Positions 38,041 to 51,046 are shown, counted from the first letter of the stretch. The stretch: DNA of 64,000 nt from Trichuris trichiura (GCA_037903355.1 JBAJFE010000037.1:1240001-1304000); one strand, 5' to 3'. The notes: generated by a model from the letters alone, not told the origin. Translations and numbers: made by a program.

Positions 38041-38217
38041 AGCAATCGCACAGGTTAATACAGTATTGAGGTCTTTTTCACCGTTCCATTAGACTATGCC
38101 TGCACAGATCATCTGGTTGCCATGCCTCGGTCATTCCAGTAAGGTTTTCAGTTGACTGCAGTACGCGAGCATACAGTTTCAGATATTTCCAACCACTTAA
38201 GCATAGATCGGGGTTTT

Positions 38218-41200
38218 CTACAATCTTATCAATAAGTTGGAAAGACGTTTGAACAATTCTTGCGACGCCGTATGTTCAGGATAGATTTCCAGCGACTTTT
38301 TAATTGCATTCAAGCTGGATTGGCACTTGCCAGCCTGAAAGAGAATTGAAATTAAATTTTCTATAGGCTGATAATGTGCTGTTTATGCCCGCCCTTGCGG
38401 CTTCCTTAGACGCTTATTCGAAATGTTATTTTACTGCAGTTCTGTTTTCTTTGTTCGGATAATTGTTGTAATACGGTTGCTTTGACAAAATGAAAAATGA
38501 CTAATGCTCTACCCGCTTTGCTGTTGTACTTGCTCTTTTAAAACTGCTGTAATGAGAGTTCTGCTAAAAAGGTGTTTGCACGTTACAGAAATTTGCTATG
38601 AATTAGTTGACGGATATTGTAAGGACCTGTCCAGAGAACCTGTCCGATAGAATCTAAGCTATCGTTGGGCGGTTATGCTTTAGAAAATGTATTCTACCTT
38701 GAATTGCAACAAAGCGTAATTGTAAAATGGTTCGAATGTGTGGCTTCCATGGATCATCGCTGTTTCTAACAGAGACTTCGCCTGTAGAGCAACGTATTTT
38801 TAAATACGGTTTAGATTTGGCTTTTACCTGGCTGAGGTTCCCTTCGTGCATTTCAATGACGGCAAGATTGCACCAAGCCTCAGCATAGTCACCGCTATAG
38901 GTTAGGCACAGGGAAAAGCATTGCTTTGCCCATTGTAGATCGCCAGTCGCCTGGAAAAGCGTCTTCTAGTTATTTAATGTACAAGTCGGAGAGGTGTGTG
39001 CTTGCGTAGAACCTCATTCCAACTTACCAAAGCTACGTAGCCTATGTTATACCAAACATCTCCACTTTGTTCATCCGTTGCACTTTGAATGGCCTGGTGA
39101 AGGCAGTCAACTGCTATGTCGAATTGTTGGGCGTTGAAGCAGCAAAGTCCGATGTTCAGGTAGACTTCCGTTGTCACCATACCCATTTGTAAAATTCTTC
39201 TGGAAATATTAAGTCGAACTTTTGAGTTGAAATTTTAAAATCGACATTGCATTTAATCGTGCTCTACATACCTGAAAAACCGTAGCGCTAATTCAGGTAA
39301 ATCGCCGTAGAAATAATTGGTAGCTACAGAGGCGATTGCTTCAATGTCGATGCTATCCTGCCGTAGTATCCTCCTCAGAAGTGAGTCAATCTCAACTTGA
39401 TTGTTCAACTTTTCCTCAATGACGCAAAGAGCTTTCAACAGAGTGGTATCCTCGTTGAACTTGTTTAACGCTTGATTCAGTATTTCTATTGCTTTTAAAG
39501 GTTGATCGATAGCGCAGTATACCTATGGAAAAAACCATTGGTTCATTAAGTGGCTGCAACTTTTTTCAGAAAAAAATGTGAGGCTAATCGTTTTCTAACT
39601 AACAGCATTTGCTAACAGTTTCACTACACTCCTACCTTAGACAGATGCAGTGCTGTTGTAATGGATGGCTGTTGGACGTGAGCTGTTCTGATATTCTTCT
39701 CAGCGTCTCGATATTGCCCCATCCTATGGCACAAAAACGCATTTGTATTATTTCTTCTATTCTAGGAGAACTGGTGGCGCCATTGAACTACAACTTTGAT
39801 TAATGGCTTTAAGTTTATTTTTTATGACTGCACTTTATTTAAATGTGGCTTATCTTTATCTATGCTACCTGACAGTTTATGTTTTGCTAATTCTTCAGAC
39901 CTTTATTTGTTCTATCACATTTGCGGTAAAGGAATTGGGTAGTAATATTAACGCAGTAATGCTCTAACATTCTTCTTTACGCACAAGAAATTGTAGACTC
40001 GAAAAAAAGATGTATAACCATATCTGCACAAAGGTGAAGTAATTGTTCACATTGAAAATAGGGTGTCTTACAAAGGTAGTATAGGTTCCTTTCATTATAG
40101 CCAGTTACGATATGGCAGTTTTATTGAAAGTAACCTACGACAAACGGAACGGTGAACGAGAACCTAAAGATACCAAAGGCTCTGTTTTGTATCTCGCAAG
40201 TTTTTTTTACCAAAAACTTGGCGTACTGTTCATAATAAAAACTTTTCACGTACTTATAAAACTAGATCTCAATATTTATTCTAACATGTGAACGTTAGCT
40301 TTTTTAAATTAATTTTTCTGAATAGTTAGAATCCAAGCAGGGTGCAACGGAATTGAAAGCAGTTATTGTCTCGTTGATTAAGAGATTGATTGAAGATATA
40401 TGGGTGAAGTGTTTGTTGATGCAGGATTGTATTTTATTTATGTCCCGCCTCGCTAAGTCTGCGTCAAATTAGATGCAAAAATCCAGCGTAACTTGTGCAG
40501 TAATACAGATTTTCGTTTCTCAAAAAGTCATGCACAGTCATAAAAAGTATTCATACGTGAACGACCAGCCGAAATGTAGGCTGACTGTTAACTGAATTTA
40601 GTGTAAGACAGCAGTTTTTTAAAATTACCTTAGGTAACACTTGCCCACTTGAAGCTTCCAATACCAGTCCGATTGCTTTGTAGACTCGCAAGCTAGCAAT
40701 GCTAGTTGGAATGCCTGAAAGTTGTCTATGCTTCGGCTGAGTTAATTTTCAAACGCTTTAATAGACTTGCCGTTCTCACGTCGTTCAGCTTGAAAAATAG
40801 GTATTCAAAAAGTGGCCTTGAAAGCTCTTGACGATTTGCATACTTCGACAAGTTCAGTCTGGACACATTAATAAAGGCGCCTTCTCCAGTGGCCAGCATG
40901 GAAGCCTAGAATTATTTTGGTAACGGATGCTTTAAGAACGTCTTCATATTTATTCGAACTTGCTCAGTCTCTTTGTTCAAAACAGACCTACTGAAGGTAC
41001 ACTTATTGCATTTAGCGGCATTTTGAGTTGGGACTTGATTGCCCGAAATAGTTGTTGCACGAGATATCGAAAGTAGTCGGCAATTCAGATGTGAAAGTAA
41101 TTCATTCTATATTTGTGAGCTTTGGTTTTATTTATCATCTGTCCATTCCTCACAGTTGAAATTAGCATAGGCTTTTTAAATGTATTAAAATAAAGATAAA

Positions 41201-44200
41201 ATGTCTTCCAGCGTCGTGATCATTTGCAATCGAGCTTCAGCGTATTGGTGTTAGTCTCTCCAGTGGGTAATTAGAGGGACTAACAGCACATCTAAATGAA
41301 GTCGTTTTTATTTGAAAAAAAAATCGTTAAAAAAGGCATTTTTGAGTGCCAAAGCGCTTTAAAAGGAAACATTCTCCTCCTTGCCCCGTCTTGCTTTCGA
41401 CGCTGTAATCGTTCCATCGCAAGGTACAAGCACTGAAAAGCTTTGTCGTACGTTTCTTACTGACAAGCTAACCGTTTGTCGCTAGGAAGCCTCCATTGCA
41501 CGTATTTGTTAATGAAAGAGCTATTAAAGCTGTGAGCAGCCCATTGATTTCTTTTATGCAACAATTCTGCTCCTGAATCTCCATTCACAAACAGCCACCT
41601 TTGAGTGAAAATGTTGCTCCATTTGTACTTTTGTTCTTCCTGGCGGATTTGGATAATTGGCCTTGGGAACAGTTTCATTCCTATGGCATTTACATGTTTT
41701 GAATTCCTTAGAGGGTTTTTCAGCCCAATTGTGCGTTCACTCATATCCTCATTGAAAATATGGCTTTTTTATCCAGTATAATTTGTTTGCTGATCTTATC
41801 TTTATTATATTACTAATAGTTTCGTAAAGTAAGAAGAGGTTAATCTCACCGTTCCAAGCCGGACAAACCGACCGGTCAGCGAAGTTAGCGGACGAGCAGT
41901 TTGGCTGGTGCGTCCAGTGCGCAAAGTTGCTTGTAACGTATCGCTCTTATTCATTTGACTTGCTGGTCGCAGAACTCCTGTTATTGGTCGTCCGGACTTA
42001 GTTCTAGGTCGAATGCTTTGACTGGTCATTCCTGAGGAGCTTGAAGTTGGTCTTCTTAAGGATGTTTCAGGTCTCGGCATGCCGGATAAGATTTCTTCGT
42101 TCATCAGTCCTTCCGCTATGCTTGTATCTTCCAAATCGATGTCATCCAATTTTACTTCTCGAACAAGACAGTTCAGCTTAAGACACCATGCAGCCTGCAA
42201 TAAAATACCCATTATCCATCTGGTTATTGATGCTTTAACTTATTCATCCTCATTTCTAAGTGAACACCTATAGTAATGGTAATAATAACAGAAGGCAGAT
42301 GATCTTTTCTCACAGTACGACCAGTCGTGGTCTTGTTTGGGCAGTCAAGTCTTTTGCCCTTGTTTCATATAGAAATTTGACAACACGTATTTAATGTCTT
42401 CCATTTGTTTCAATTTGCTGCGCTCGAATGGGTTGTATTTTATTTTATAGCTTATATAATCTTCGTTATTCCCGTGGGAAATCATGGACAGAAACACCAT
42501 TACTGGACTGATCAATACTTGATAGGAAAAAAACCAAAACAGTAGAGAATGTAGTGGTTTTTGTTCATATTATCATTTTTTAGTATCTGCATCGTGTTGG
42601 CAGTTTTGGCTCGCCTTTTGGGCGTGCATCTTTTCTTGAGGCCGTTAGAAACGCTAATCGAGATGGCTTTCTGTTATTTATGACACTGAGTTATTTTTTT
42701 ATTTTGAATTTTGAGCGTTGCATCTGTAGGCCAGTTTTTGATAAATGCATTTTATAGGACCGAAGAGCTCATACTTTTTCAAGTAACTAAGAAGTGCGGT
42801 TATTCCTCAAAAAGAAGATATTCTTGAAACATACTGTCAGTATTTTTACAGACGTTTGCAGTTAGTAAAAGAATGAGTTAAGCAATCACTGGAAGCAATA
42901 GGAAAATCACTTACTCTTATCAATTCTCTCCTCTAGCGCTGCAAATACGAAAAGTATTTTCGTATTGGTATTAGTTTCGCTCGACTTTCTGTCAAAGCTG
43001 ATGGTTATTTTAAATTTGATATTTTTAATGTAATTTAAAAAGTACTACGGCTACCTCATGTGTGAACTGAAGGTGCAGCTACTTGTTTTGGAAATATAAT
43101 TTATACTCCATAAAGAGGGATTAAATTTTTATCTGTTTATGCATACCCTTCCTAGTACCTAAAGTTTATCAAGCAGAGGCACAGAAGGCATGATTTTGCG
43201 TTCGCTTTTTGCCTAGAACTTATAATCAGCTTCTTTGGTAATGCAAGCTTTATATACGTTTTCAGCATTGCGGCGAAGCGTTATTGTCCATCTTTTATAC
43301 GACGAATAGTCTTTGCATTCTTGCAGTATCCTTTCAACCGCCTCTCAATCCATTCATGACTGAAATACGTTAGTCAAACTTCCATTGAGCTTATTCTAAA
43401 GTTGATCCGTTGAAATTGCATCAACATTTCGTAGATTTCTTGTCTTGTCTTTTGAACGTCGGTCTTCTTTCTCTGTCGAATTACTTTTTCAAAATGCGTC
43501 ATAAATGCCTCTGACGTCATCGCCTCCACGCTCTTAGATACGAGGAGCATCCGGTTACGTTGCTTAGACATATTTTCTAAATGACCGTTTCACGTTCTTT
43601 GGAGGTTTGGAAGTGAACAGCTTTAAGCCTTTAAGCAAAAAATGGACACCATCGTTTGCTTTCGGTTTGCTAAACACTTGCGCGCGGCAACGGTCAGTTC
43701 GGAAAGTGGATAGGGTTCAGCATTCCTCATGCCCCAAAGAGAGTTGATTGCTTATAACATTAGTAGGCAGTGGTGGAAAGTTATACTGTTCCATTAGTGT
43801 CCGCCACACTCTTACAAAGCACAGATATTCTCTGTACATTATTTTATAAAAGTCAGATGCAGCATGTTTATTGAAAGCAATAACTTAGTTGACCGCTGAA
43901 TTGGAAACCTGACTGTACATGCCAATTTTCAATGTTTCCATGTTAGTTCACGAGTTCATTGAGTAGGCAACTATTTCAGCATTAGGCTTTCAAGTGCTAC
44001 AGGCTTGGACATGTGTGAATCAAGTTCGCTTTCAGTTTTCTAATAGTGCTGTTCGTGCTGAATGCAGCTGTCTAGCAAATCGGCTGGTGCCAGCTGACGC
44101 GCATTGGAAGGAAACAGAGCTTAGTGAAGATGACGGCATTACTGAATGGTGCGTACGAAGCCAAGCAGACGAAAGAGTTCGTTAACTTCCATGCAGACGT

Positions 44201-45773
44201 AAGGCTGAAGTCGTGCCTTCAAGCCTAACGTAAAACAAAAACATTTTGAAAAATAAGTCGCACCAAATTATCCGAAAGGAATTTCACGTTCCGTTTGCGT
44301 TTACGTCTTGTTTAGAGGAGCTCCTTTTCTACTCGCCTACGAATAGTCTTCGTAACTCTTTAATTTATGACTCCCCAGACCGTTCGACTAGCTTCCGCTG
44401 CCTATTACGCAAAAGCGGTTGTTTAAGCGTTCTGTCGGAAGCATAATTCTAACATTTGAGGGATGAATAAGAACAACAAAACTATGCCGGTGAGAGCATT
44501 AACCATTACTTTTTGGAAAAAGTTGGTTCCATGCTTTCTTTTCGCTTAATGGCTAACTAATGAATCGCCTCTTTGTTACGCGTGAAATACTTAAAACTAC
44601 GCGCAGGCCTTTTGCTTTATTCATGGGGTATCCAATTAGGCGGCGCCTATTCATGGACATAGGGATACTTGATGCTGTTTAGTTTAAAAACTTGCCAGTT
44701 GTGGACCCTATAGGTTCTCCTTGAGTATTTATCCTGTTAACTTGGTAGCAGAAGTTAAACTTTCCCAATTGAGGCGAATGTTTAAAGAGCACGCGAATGG
44801 CTCTTCACGAAGCAGTCTTATTAAAGGGCGTTGACAGTTGATATTGGTTCGTGCCTCATTGAATGATTTATGTTGAGCAGGTGGTGTTCGCCTAGCATTT
44901 TATGCTGATGCAATATGGGTTTCCTTCTTACTAGGAACGACACCTGGCACCATCGCCGTGAGCATCTTGCAGTGCAGCATGAAAAATTGCAACTTTCTCC
45001 CTTAGTCCAATGGAATTGCCCTCTTCGCTTGTTTGCATTCCAACAGTTTCGCTGGCCGGCATCTCCGCGTGCCGGCAAACATGTCCACCTTGATAAAGTA
45101 GTCTTATTCTGTGACATAGTTTACAACCACCTTAGTGCAGGCGACATGTTCGGCATTCCCACTTTAACTTCTTATTCCAAAAAGAGCGCATCGTTTAACT
45201 ATGTAATCCCGATGATATCAGACATCCTTGACTAGTCGTTGTTGTTGACAGTTTTATACTGAGTCAACAGCAAGCGTATAATAGCAGCATGCATTGGAAT
45301 GCTGCTCCCGGCATCATTTTTGAGTTCGCATTTTGCAAAAACGAAATGACGAATAGTTGTTCGTCTTTCGTTCAATGCCATACTTCGCGGGGACGTTCAA
45401 AATGACAAACATGCAGTTCTTAAATTGTGGCTGCGTCTGCAGAAGCGCGAAATACTCTTGAAAACATTTGCAGGCCTTCAAGGAATGAGAAGCCGGCCAG
45501 CATACTGTACCCTCTGCCTTGGATTTAATGTCAGCGAAACAATGAGAATAATACCTTAACATTTACATATGTGACCACTAGAAAAATTTACGCCGAAAGC
45601 AGCTCGTCTGTTTCGACGAGGGCTTCCTTTCTAAGCGCAAATTAAGGGATTTCTCTGCAATGTAAACCTACCTGATCGTATGGGTTGGCATCCAAAGCTT
45701 TGGAACATTCCTCCACTGCTCTGTCATAGTTCCTTTGCCGGTAATAGTACAGGGCAACGTATAGGCTGTCCAT
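38218..45773 (-). CDS. bbs-8: TTC8/BBS8, BBSome TPR subunit, ten exons
   Basis: Subunit of the BBSome, the coat complex that moves membrane proteins in and out of cilia; in worms it acts in ciliated sensory neurons. Exons in transcript order: 45672-45773, 41850-42194, 40771-40905, 40629-40714, 39636-39723, 39272-39522, 39028-39199, 38828-38950, 38698-38781, 38218-38334. Sum 1,503 nt, 500 residues (family ~500-540). Exon 1 gives MDSLYVALYYYRQRNYDRAV; exon 2 the low-complexity RPITG/ARPLTS segment ending GRFVRLGT; exon 3 FINVSRLNLSKYANR; later exons carry TPR motifs (YLNIGLCCFNAQQFDIAVDC, DVWYNIGYVAL, AEAWCNLAVIEMHEGN). Joins are all in phase. Intron 3 (40715-40770) must be GC-AG; intron 8 is only 46 bp. 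An acceptor-like CCCAG sits 13 bases before the ATG. Confidence 0.93.
39724..40628 (-). other. TTC8 intron 4 (905 bp)
   Basis: No coding or repeat content recognised. It divides a codon (phase 2) inside a TPR helix, as shown by the restored Arg-Met-Gly-Gln-Tyr-Arg. Confidence 0.6.
40906..41849 (-). other. TTC8 intron 2 (944 bp) with an unassigned ORF
   Basis: Contains a 95-codon minus-strand ORF (41457-41744) starting MSERTIGLKNPLRNS. It does not align with TTC8 and would disrupt the conserved GRFVRLGT-ASM join, so it is treated as intronic and unassigned. Confidence 0.5.
43374..43571 (-). CDS. hypothetical 65-residue protein nested in TTC8 intron 1
   Basis: ATG 43571 to TGA, starting MSKQRNRMLLVSKSVEAMTS and continuing as a helical, Lys/Arg-rich sequence (FEKVIRQRKKTDVQKTR). 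An in-frame stop precedes the ATG. No domain is recognised. Length and composition resemble small single-exon eukaryotic proteins, but chance cannot be excluded. Confidence 0.3.
   Translation of the reverse strand: MSKQRNRMLLVSKSVEAMTSEAFMTHFEKVIRQRKKTDVQKTRQEIYEMLMQFQRINFRISSMEV
45314..45562 (-). CDS. hypothetical Cys-containing ORF in TTC8 intron 1
   Basis: 82-codon ORF starting MLRYYSHCFADIKSKAEG, with scattered Cys (ACKCFQEYF, KNCMFVIL). An acceptor-like AAG lies just 5'. It lies 109 bp downstream of TTC8 exon 1, so it might be part of an alternative exon; no matching donor could be placed. Function unknown. Confidence 0.22.
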   Translation of the reverse strand: MLRYYSHCFADIKSKAEGTVCWPASHSLKACKCFQEYFALLQTQPQFKNCMFVILNVPAKYGIERKTNNYSSFRFCKMRTQK

Positions 45774-46237
45774 GAGTATTCGCTTTCTGGGAAAGGGCAC
45801 TTGTTGTGACCGCTGCTAAGCAACGATGTCGACATGACAGTTTAATGGTCAAGCGCCACCATTCGCGCAGTAATCTTGCATCTCTAATCAATGCGGAAGC
45901 AAACAAGACGATGGAACGTCCCTATATGTTGCCTATACTGCTAGTAGGTGCATCGAGCAATGCGAGCGTCACGTAAGGGGCACCGGATATTTAAATAGGC
46001 GTCCGAAACGAATGCAAAAATCAACGTGAGCCTAAAGTAATGAGTTCGTGCGCTTTTGCAAGCGGAAAAAATTCGTTGGGTACATCGCCTCCGGTTCGAC
46101 AAGACGGCATGGCCTAGCGGCGGCCTTACATAACGTAGCGGTTTGCCAGACGTCTGCACGAAATGTACAAATTTGATAAGTTGGATGCTGTCAGGTCGTA
46201 AAAGGGAGCGTGCCCTTTCCGCTCTGCTAGCACATGT

Positions 46238-47779
46238 TTACCACAAACGACGCAAGTAAGTTCCTTTCACGTCTCTTGGCATTCCCATGGCGGTCATTCC
46301 TGCTTGGGATGCAAGTTTTTCCATTCCGCTCCAGAAAGGAACATCCGGCATACGGGCTAGTTCTTCTGGTAGTTCGCCTCGTATATCGTCCGTGTAGTTG
46401 GTGAAAACTTGACGTGGCATACCAAAGCCAGTTTTTCCGGCCTGACTGTCACCCCAGTTGATGCCCATTTGATAAGGAATGAGACCTTGGCTCTTCTGCT
46501 CCTGGCGGCTTAGCTGCATAATTGTTGTGTTTCGGGGCATGCCAAATCCGGTCATTCCCGCCTGGTTGGCTCCCTCCTTATAGCCCGTAGTTTGGCGCGG
46601 TATCACTGATTCGTCATTGGCCATTTCCCCTCTCTGGCTATCCTACAATTTTAAATCTCATCCTTGACTTCTTGTCAGCGTTTCTGCATCACTGATTTTA
46701 CCTTATACTTGGTAACGTTCGTTCTTGGACTGCCAAAACTGGTCATGCCTTGTTGAGTTGCCAACTTGTTGGTTCCGGCTTGCAGGTGGACGAATCCTTG
46801 ACTTTGTCTATCCTGATCCGGATTGAAACGATGCAAAACGCTTCTCGGCATCCCAAAGCCGGTCATGCCGGCCTGGCTGGCCAGCTTGTTCGTTCCTGCC
46901 TGAAGCGGTATGACTCCATCGGTTGCTTTTGCTTTCTCTTCTTCAATCTTAATGGGACATATAAGAGATGCGGAACAGCCGAATAGCCTCTGTATTAAAA
47001 CGGTTTTTTCTAGTTGCTATTGAGGACAAGCCAGTGTTTTTGGAGTTGTGATTTTTTGCCCAATTTAAAAGTAATTAAATGAATTCATTGCAGATACTGG
47101 AGAATAATTCTCAGTTGTTAACTGAATTGCACGAGCATGTGCTAACGGTATTTGTTTCAGGGGCTGCGCAGGATGAGGGAGTGAAAATGTATAATTTCAA
47201 AAAAAAAAGAGTGTGGGTGCACTCTTCGCTTGATGGTCGGTTGCCAGATTATTCGAGCTTACCTCACCAGTGCCTCCGGTTCCCTTGGTTTTGTTAATGA
47301 CGTCACGTGGGCATCCGAATCCGGTCATTCCTTTCTGGCTGGCAAACTTATTAGTGCCTGATTGTAAAGGCAGAACATCTCGAAGGCTTTGAATTTTCGA
47401 CTCGTCCTCGATTGGTTTTAAATTTTCGCATTTCACCTTGTCAATGACATCACGGGGTCGGCCAAAGCCAGTCATACCCTTCTGGCTTGCGTACTTGTTC
47501 GTGCCACTCTGTATAGGAATGATGCCCTCGCTCCGCATGAGCTTTTCTTTGGGCAACGCGCTCGGCTTTCCGAAAGCGGCCAAATTGGCAACTTCTGCAA
47601 TTAACCAACTGACCTAATCAACATTTACGGTCTGATAACAAAGGATTCCTACCTTCTCGTTCCGCTCTGGCATGTTCTCGCCTTTTATGGGCTTCCTCTA
47701 TTGCTTCTTGATCTAATTCCTCCATATCTTCTTGGTCTTGGCCATCCTGGTCAGTTTGTTCATTTTCGGCGTCGCTCAT
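46238..47779 (-). CDS. unc-87: UNC-87-like calponin-repeat actin-bundling protein, four exons
   Basis: Muscle thin-filament protein that bundles actin and maintains body-wall muscle structure in worms. Exons in transcript order: 47653-47779, 47263-47594, 46702-46947, 46238-46642; 1,110 nt, 369 residues, matching the ~40 kDa UNC-87 form. The acidic N-terminus (MSDAENEQTDQDGQDQEDME) is followed by seven calponin-like (CLIK) repeats at about residues 67-90, 116-139, 165-188, 205-228, 248-272, 289-312 and 335-359. Repeats 1-4 keep the core (for example SGTNKFASQKGMTGFG then PR); 5-7 are degenerate. There is no CH domain, which separates it from true calponin/transgelin. All joins are in phase. 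It lies 465 bp upstream of TTC8 on the same strand. A longer isoform from an upstream promoter, as in C. elegans, was not found. Confidence 0.93.
46948..47262 (-). other. UNC-87-like gene intron 2 (315 bp)
   Basis: GT-AG ends, phase 0, between CLIK repeats 2 and 3. No further content recognised. Confidence 0.65.
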
Positions 47780-50700
47780 GGTTGATTGTTGAAAGTATCG
47801 CTGGCAATACGGTTGTAGGTGAACAAAGGAGTGAGGTTCAAACGAGTACTGCGCAAGAAATGCTCGCTGAGAGACGGCACTGCTGCTTGGCGCGCTACTG
47901 GTTGAGACAGCGCATTCTTGTTGGCTGTTAATCGACTGCTTTTAGCTAAAGATTTGAAACGCGATCAACAGCACAACAACAATTGACGCCCGTTGGAATG
48001 GCTGCAGAGCCGTCAGGGTCTTCATATGTTGGCGGCGACAATTTGAACATGTTCTCCGCTTGGAGAAGTAATAAGAACATCAGGCAGCTCGGCAGTTTCA
48101 GTTGCGCAGAGGCAAAGCGAACGTGGCTGCAACTACCCTACGTATGAGGTGCACTAAAGTGGAGGAGGCGGAAGAGGAGGCGGACGGAGCGCAAGAGAGC
48201 ATCCGCTGTTTTTAGTGCCCTTAGAGTAGTTCTAAACCGCTATCGTTGATTCTTCTACGCATTGGGTGCACAGCTTGTCCATGCTAAGCGGCAGAGGTGA
48301 CACCAAGCTTTCTCTTTGTAGCGTAAAGTTGGGAAGGTAAATGGATTCTTTAGTCGCGTATACTTCTAATTGATTTGTTATCGTATATTGGTAGAATACA
48401 TTGGCTTCTCTTATAATCAGAAACCACTGGAATCATTGGCTAGAAGTTGTGCGTCATTTTCAAGTTCCTCTTCGCGTTGAATTCTTTAATAAGCACCTTC
48501 TCACTTGCAGCAAGCTCTTCTGCGCTGAGTAACATTAATGAATTTTCCAACTTTCTATCAGATTCTTTTCCATAGGCGTTCGATGACAGCTACGTTCTTG
48601 TGTAAGTTGATACTTTCTTCGCCTTTTTCAAATCGTTAACTTGCTCAGTAAGGTTATTGTAACGTAACAGCTTCATCCACCTCCTGCTCATTTGGAACAT
48701 CTGTAGGTTGAGTAACCGCTGGCCTGCAGTTTTGTTATTCGTGTAGCGTTTAGCGTAACTTTTAGTCTTTGTCCGCTTGTACGACTGATTTTTAAAAGTA
48801 GTTACTTCAGCTGTTTATTGTTTCACGTTCTCTAGGGAAATCTTCTTTTGCTTTTCACTCGAATGGAAGGCAGTTTTAGGAACCTAAAGTCAAGTAGGCG
48901 TGTGTAAGAAATGAGTCATACCGCACTTTACGTCATCTCAACGCTAAGATTTATTTTTTCTTAACTACGACCGTCAGGAGATCTTGTACTCATGTATCTC
49001 TATGCTTTGCATGTAGTTTCTACTGCACGTTTTGCCATATTGTTAGCAAAACGATCAGCCGAATAGAGCAAGAAAATTTAAAACAAAAATTGGCAATAAA
49101 GTGCGTCTCTTCCTTTAAGGTTCAATATGCTCACTTTGAGTCACCTCGCACTTGCTGAAAAACACTTGAAGTTGATAATATTTGGTAACCAACCCTTAAG
49201 CACGTCCATGCCTTTCTTCCGACCTGTTTTGATCCTCTGTTATCTTTATCATCTAGCCAATTGTTTAAGAAAGAGGGAGAGAGAAGAAACGAGCGTGGAA
49301 ACGCAACATATTCCCTAAAGTGAGAAAAAACAACGGATAATAAAATGTCCAGCGGCAATAAATTGTCCACAAGGCGCTGAGGACGTTGCAAGATGTGTCC
49401 CATAAGCAACGAAACTGCATAATGTACACGTATGTTGTTACTAATGTATAACGAACATGAAAGTTTCGTGTTGTGTGATTATTTTTGTCTTCGCAGAGTG
49501 CGCGGTACGATAACTGTAGGAGAAAGTGTGGCGCGTGGAACAATTATTCTTTGTAGCATGGTAGTTTTCTGATTTGAGACATGGCATGTAGTCAATTAGC
49601 TTATTTTGGAAAATGTCACGTTGCCTTTTCCGTCTCAACGATCATTTCCTGGCAAGCGGGAATTTTTGTGGTCTCTGGCGAAAACTCGAGTATCAATGAA
49701 TTTATGTGTTTCTTAAACAGTCCTTACGTAATAGAATTGCTTTATTTCTAGCGCAGAGAAGCGATGAGCAGCCTTTATATTTATTATTAACAATTTAAAT
49801 AGTACGGATTATAAGACACGGTTGATTTAAAAAACTCAATTAGAACTATTGGACAAACACTTAACAAGCGCCGCCGTGTGCTGGCACAAACCTTTGTGCA
49901 CTAAATGCTTTTACATTTATCTCACGATGCTGGTTTTAGAGAAAGCAACTGATGAGAAGGCATTAGATCATTTAAAAATCAATTAGTTCAAAAAGTGGGA
50001 CATGCTGCATTTCATTAAGCGTAACTAACTTTATCTCCAAGAGTCCCGTAGGCGCTTTCTAACTTTTTGAATCTTAAAGATTTGCGCCATAAGAGGGCGG
50101 CACCCTGTACGTGTCTCTTTGTCTGCTCCAATTGAACTTTTTATCACCAATGTTATTAATTTGGAATCATTTTAGAGTTTGTTGTTGTAACTCGTTTGCT
50201 GCAACGTAAGTCAGGTTTTCAGCACCTTCATTGAAGCATTCTGTTTAATTAAGCGTTGCATTGTAATTTCTGCTTTGTTTTTGCCTATTTTTGATAATTT
50301 GCAGTTCATGTTGTGTGTATGAAAATGGGATTGCCGCTCATGGCAACATTCTTCGTTGTGCCTTTTCTTTTTTATATTGAGGGCTTCACTCTTTCTTATT
50401 CTACCCTTTGATCTGCTTCTGGGAGCACAAATGTATTAACATTTCTACTGTTTCCATTTTCCTAAGTAAGCGTTCAAATTGTCTTTACAATAAACTGAGA
50501 TGTCCATGAACGAAACCTGCTGGAATCCCTGTTACATTCTTGCATTCTTCGGCTAAGATGGTCGAAATCGTGTTAGCTTCTAAAGCTGAACAGCACCAAA
50601 AAATTAATTGCTAGAATGACGTTGAAAATGAGGTACGCACTCCGTTATCATAACTGAACACGCTGACCTGTATATAGAATTTGTGAGTCAGAATACGGTA

Positions 50701-51039
50701 AAAAAGGAGAAGATAAAGTTGACGTCAAGTGTTCAGGTTTCAACGAGGGAACCTTTCAGTACCGTTGGACACGATGCGTTTCGTTCCGTTCTCGGTAATA
50801 AATAAAAGCATTTCGGGAAAAATCTCCACTGATGGAGTGGGGGCTAGGTGGGACGTTACAAGTGTTTTACTGCTTAGAGTACGAAAGGCCGGTTTTCTGT
50901 TGCTATTACTTATAAAAATATGAACTTATAACCGTTATTTTCCTACTCTATTTTGTTTCGTTGAACTATTGTTGAAATCATTCGTTCTGTAGTTCAGGTT
51001 TTAATAGTTTTCATGTTCAATGCAGTTTTGCTAATGCTA
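47780..51039. other. intergenic region upstream of the UNC-87-like gene
   Basis: The first ~460 bp presumably hold the UNC-87-like promoter; a GA-rich stretch (about 48150-48205) is the only compositional feature. Beyond it only short ORFs without domains occur (for example 49127-49318, 49265-49543 minus). No RNA genes or repeats were recognised. Confidence 0.5.
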
Positions 51040-51046
51040 TAAAACC
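51040..51046 (+). promoter_or_regulatory. TATA box of the candidate micro-gene
   Basis: TATAAAA lies 82 bases upstream of the ATG at 51122. This is a sensible distance for a start site near 51070 and a ~50-base leader. No other good TATA element was seen near a start codon in the window. Confidence 0.35.

Larger units (their letters stand above)
42195..45671 (-). other. TTC8 intron 1 (3,477 bp)
   Basis: Unusually long for this locus, where most introns are ~50-100 bp. It holds several ORFs with protein-like composition on both strands (43374-43571 minus, 44915-45235 plus, 45314-45562 minus), so nested genes or captured sequence are possible. No transposon ends were recognised. Confidence 0.6.

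Noticed and set aside
44821..45235. Opposed ORFs of 98 (minus) and 106 (plus) codons in TTC8 intron 1
   Set aside because: Neither has a domain or splice signals; the two exclude each other. Mentioned only as part of the intron finding.
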